Shown: positions 14,616-15,378 of the stretch, piece by piece | How positions within the stretch are numbered: position 1 is the stretch's first letter | Layout: each line of letters starts with the position of its first letter | Assembly: GCA_002395925.1 (NCBI GenBank) | Contig: DGVM01000071.1 | Location: forward strand, 1 to 15,378 | DNA from: Bacteroidales bacterium UBA4284 | Lineage (GTDB): Bacteria > Bacteroidota > Bacteroidia > Bacteroidales > UBA932 | Direction of reading: 5' to 3' | Length of the DNA stretch: 15,378 nt | The notes under the pieces: model-generated | Seen by the model: only the letters and a program-made list of their open reading frames with translations | The model's database searches: none | Told to the model about the DNA's origin: nothing | Program-made: the position numbers and the translations under genes

Positions 14616-15253
14616 TGCTGTTTTTCGTGCCTTTCGCTGAACTCGCAGCCGCAATACGTCTGGTTATAGAACTGCTGCTCGCGTATGATTTCTCCCCTGC
14701 GGGGCTGCAGGCCGCCGCGGCGCCAGTTCTGCGGCCACCAGAGTACCTCTGATGGCCTCTGTCCTATCCTGTTACAGGCCAGGGCGCCGGCTTCGTCCAC
14801 CTGCTCAAGGCTTTTCCAGCGGGAGGACGCGAGAGTGGTGGTGAGTACCTCGAAGCCGTGAGCCTCAGCATATCGTGCCGCCCTCTGCAGCCGGAATTCG
14901 AAGCACCGCAGGCACCGTTCGCCCCTTTCCGGAGCCTTGGCAAGTTCTTGTGACCTGTCGTCGGCGGCGTCGCTTTGGTGCTGCCCGTGAGCCTTGCGGT
15001 CGAGCGCAAAATCGAGCCAGGCATCGTGGTCGTACTCGTCTTCAATGACCTCCAGGCCGAACAGGGCGGCGTACCGGCGGAGTTCCGACAACCGCAGGTC
15101 GTACTCCTCGCGAGGAGTTATATTGGAATTTGAGAAAAACAGCGCCGGCTTCAACCCGTTCTGGACCATACACTCAACGACAGCTCCGCTGCAAGGTGCG
15201 CAGCAGCAGTGAAGGAGTATGTTTTTCTTGCCTTCGGGGACCTCCAGGAGCAT
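14612..15253 (-). CDS. queH: epoxyqueuosine reductase QueH
   Basis: A 213-residue cytoplasmic iron-sulfur enzyme of the DUF208/QueH family, the non-cobalamin alternative to QueG. It reduces epoxyqueuosine to queuosine at position 34 of GUN-anticodon tRNAs. Family Cys motifs are present: HCCCAPCSG (15-23), ERCLRCFEFRL (112-122) and YCGCEFS (200-206). These ligate the Fe-S cluster and a nearby iron. The segment between DHDAWL (75-80) and C114 seems about 20 residues longer than I expect for the family and is hydrophilic (KAHGQHQSDAADDRSQELAK). The ATG lies 18 nt downstream of the -7 box. The stop overlaps the start of the hemerythrin-LuxR gene, so the two are translated together. No other queuosine genes are in the window. 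Confidence 0.93.
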   Translation of the reverse strand: MLLEVPEGKKNILLHCCCAPCSGAVVECMVQNGLKPALFFSNSNITPREEYDLRLSELRRYAALFGLEVIEDEYDHDAWLDFALDRKAHGQHQSDAADDRSQELAKAPERGERCLRCFEFRLQRAARYAEAHGFEVLTTTLASSRWKSLEQVDEAGALACNRIGQRPSEVLWWPQNWRRGGLQPRRGEIIREQQFYNQTYCGCEFSERHEKQQ

Positions 15254-15270
15254 TTTTCTCTAAATTTTTG

Positions 15271-15278
15271 CAAAGTTA
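15271..15278 (-). promoter_or_regulatory. queH promoter, -7 element only
   Basis: TAACTTTG on the minus strand matches TAnnTTTG and sits 18 nt before the queH ATG, predicting a leader of about 10-15 nt. No TTTG occurs at the expected 19-21 nt upstream (around 15298-15303), so the promoter is either weak or activator-dependent. The region is strongly A/T-rich. Confidence 0.6.
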
Positions 15279-15289
15279 TTAAAAATATT

Positions 15290-15320
15290 TTTGCGATTTC
15301 CCTAAATATGCTTATTTTTG
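15290..15320 (+). promoter_or_regulatory. tRNA-Leu promoter
   Basis: On the plus strand there is TTTG at 15290-15293, a 19-nt spacer, and TATTTTTG at 15313-15320, a full consensus match. The tRNA begins 14 nt after the -7 box, leaving room for a short 5' leader to be removed by RNase P. The -33 box is 11 bp from the queH -7 box on the other strand. Confidence 0.8.
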
Positions 15321-15334
15321 CAGTCCCAATTCAC

Positions 15335-15378
15335 GCGGTAGTGGCGAAATGGTAGACGCGCTACTTTGAGGGGGTAGT
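15335..15378 (+). tRNA. tRNA-Leu (anticodon GAG), 5' part, cut by window end
   Basis: The sequence GCGGTAG (acceptor strand), TG, then GCG-loop-CGC (D-arm with AAATGGTAGA loop), G26 and CTACT-TTGAGGG-GGTAG (anticodon arm, loop U33, anticodon GAG, G37) reads as the first half of a leucine tRNA. The anticodon stem pairs as C-G, T-A, A-T, C-G, T-G. The long class II variable arm, T-arm and acceptor 3' strand lie beyond the window. It decodes CUC/CUU. Confidence 0.88.

Noticed and set aside
14616..14654. Upstream extension of the hemerythrin-LuxR gene to a Met at 14654
   Set aside because: The extra residues are Arg/Lys-rich shadow of queH. The Met at 14615 gives the ATGA overlap typical of this window.
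12831..15378. A shared tRNA-modification theme: TrmB and QueH acting on the neighbouring tRNA-Leu
   Set aside because: QueH acts on GUN-anticodon tRNAs (His, Asn, Asp, Tyr), and long-variable-arm leucine tRNAs are not usual m7G46 substrates, so adjacency does not imply a functional link.
1..15378. CRISPR arrays, insertion sequences, phage genes, toxin-antitoxin or other defence modules
   Set aside because: None seen. The genes are core metabolic, envelope and translation functions, repeats are limited to the coding tracts listed, and there are no transposase, integrase or nuclease signatures.

Overview
The window looks like a chromosomal segment of a fairly GC-rich, gut-type member of the Bacteroidales. 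The evidence is: several promoters of the Bacteroidetes primary-sigma type (TTTG, 19-20 nt, TAnnTTTG); no consistent Shine-Dalgarno sequences; gene families typical of the group (SusCD-free GH20, Bacteroidetes-type OstA-like protein, OPT transporter, TrmB with a DPQ rather than DPW motif); and a 16S rRNA leader at the left edge. I cannot assign a family or genus from this stretch. There is no sign of phage, insertion sequence, plasmid or CRISPR.

Layout. Positions 1 to about 190 hold, on the minus strand, the first bases of a 16S rRNA gene, its leader and its promoter. From 12754 down to 196, eight minus-strand genes are packed almost without gaps: galE, a SurA-like PpiC isomerase, an OstA-like outer-membrane biogenesis protein, an OPT oligopeptide transporter, pepT, an SGNH-type esterase, a GH20 beta-hexosaminidase and a Wzx-type polysaccharide flippase. 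Most junctions are 4-nt ATGA overlaps or gaps of 1-7 nt. The only good promoter I find for this 12.6-kb block is in front of galE. I see no intrinsic terminator between the flippase and the rRNA promoter, whose -33 box begins 8 nt after the flippase stop codon.

Divergent from galE is trmB (tRNA m7G46 methyltransferase), whose promoter is interlaced with that of galE and whose mRNA is probably almost leaderless. Convergent to trmB is a two-gene minus-strand operon, queH (epoxyqueuosine reductase) followed by an RIC-like hemerythrin fused to a LuxR-type DNA-binding domain. At the right edge, divergent from queH, a tRNA-Leu(GAG) gene starts and is cut by the window end.

How the genes may work together (inference). 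The long block mixes outer-envelope construction (UDP-galactose supply, SurA-like chaperone, OstA-like Lpt component, polysaccharide flippase) with scavenging (peptide uptake and tripeptide cleavage; amino-sugar release plus de-esterification). The queH/hemerythrin pair couples an oxygen-sensitive tRNA-modification enzyme with a probable diiron O2/NO-type sensor that could act directly on transcription. Most of the window is ordinary core genome. The items most worth following up are the hemerythrin-LuxR fusion, the unusual 185-nt out-of-frame overlap (or frameshift) at the OstA/OPT junction, the interlaced galE/trmB promoters with a palindrome, and the rRNA promoter embedded at the end of a long protein operon.
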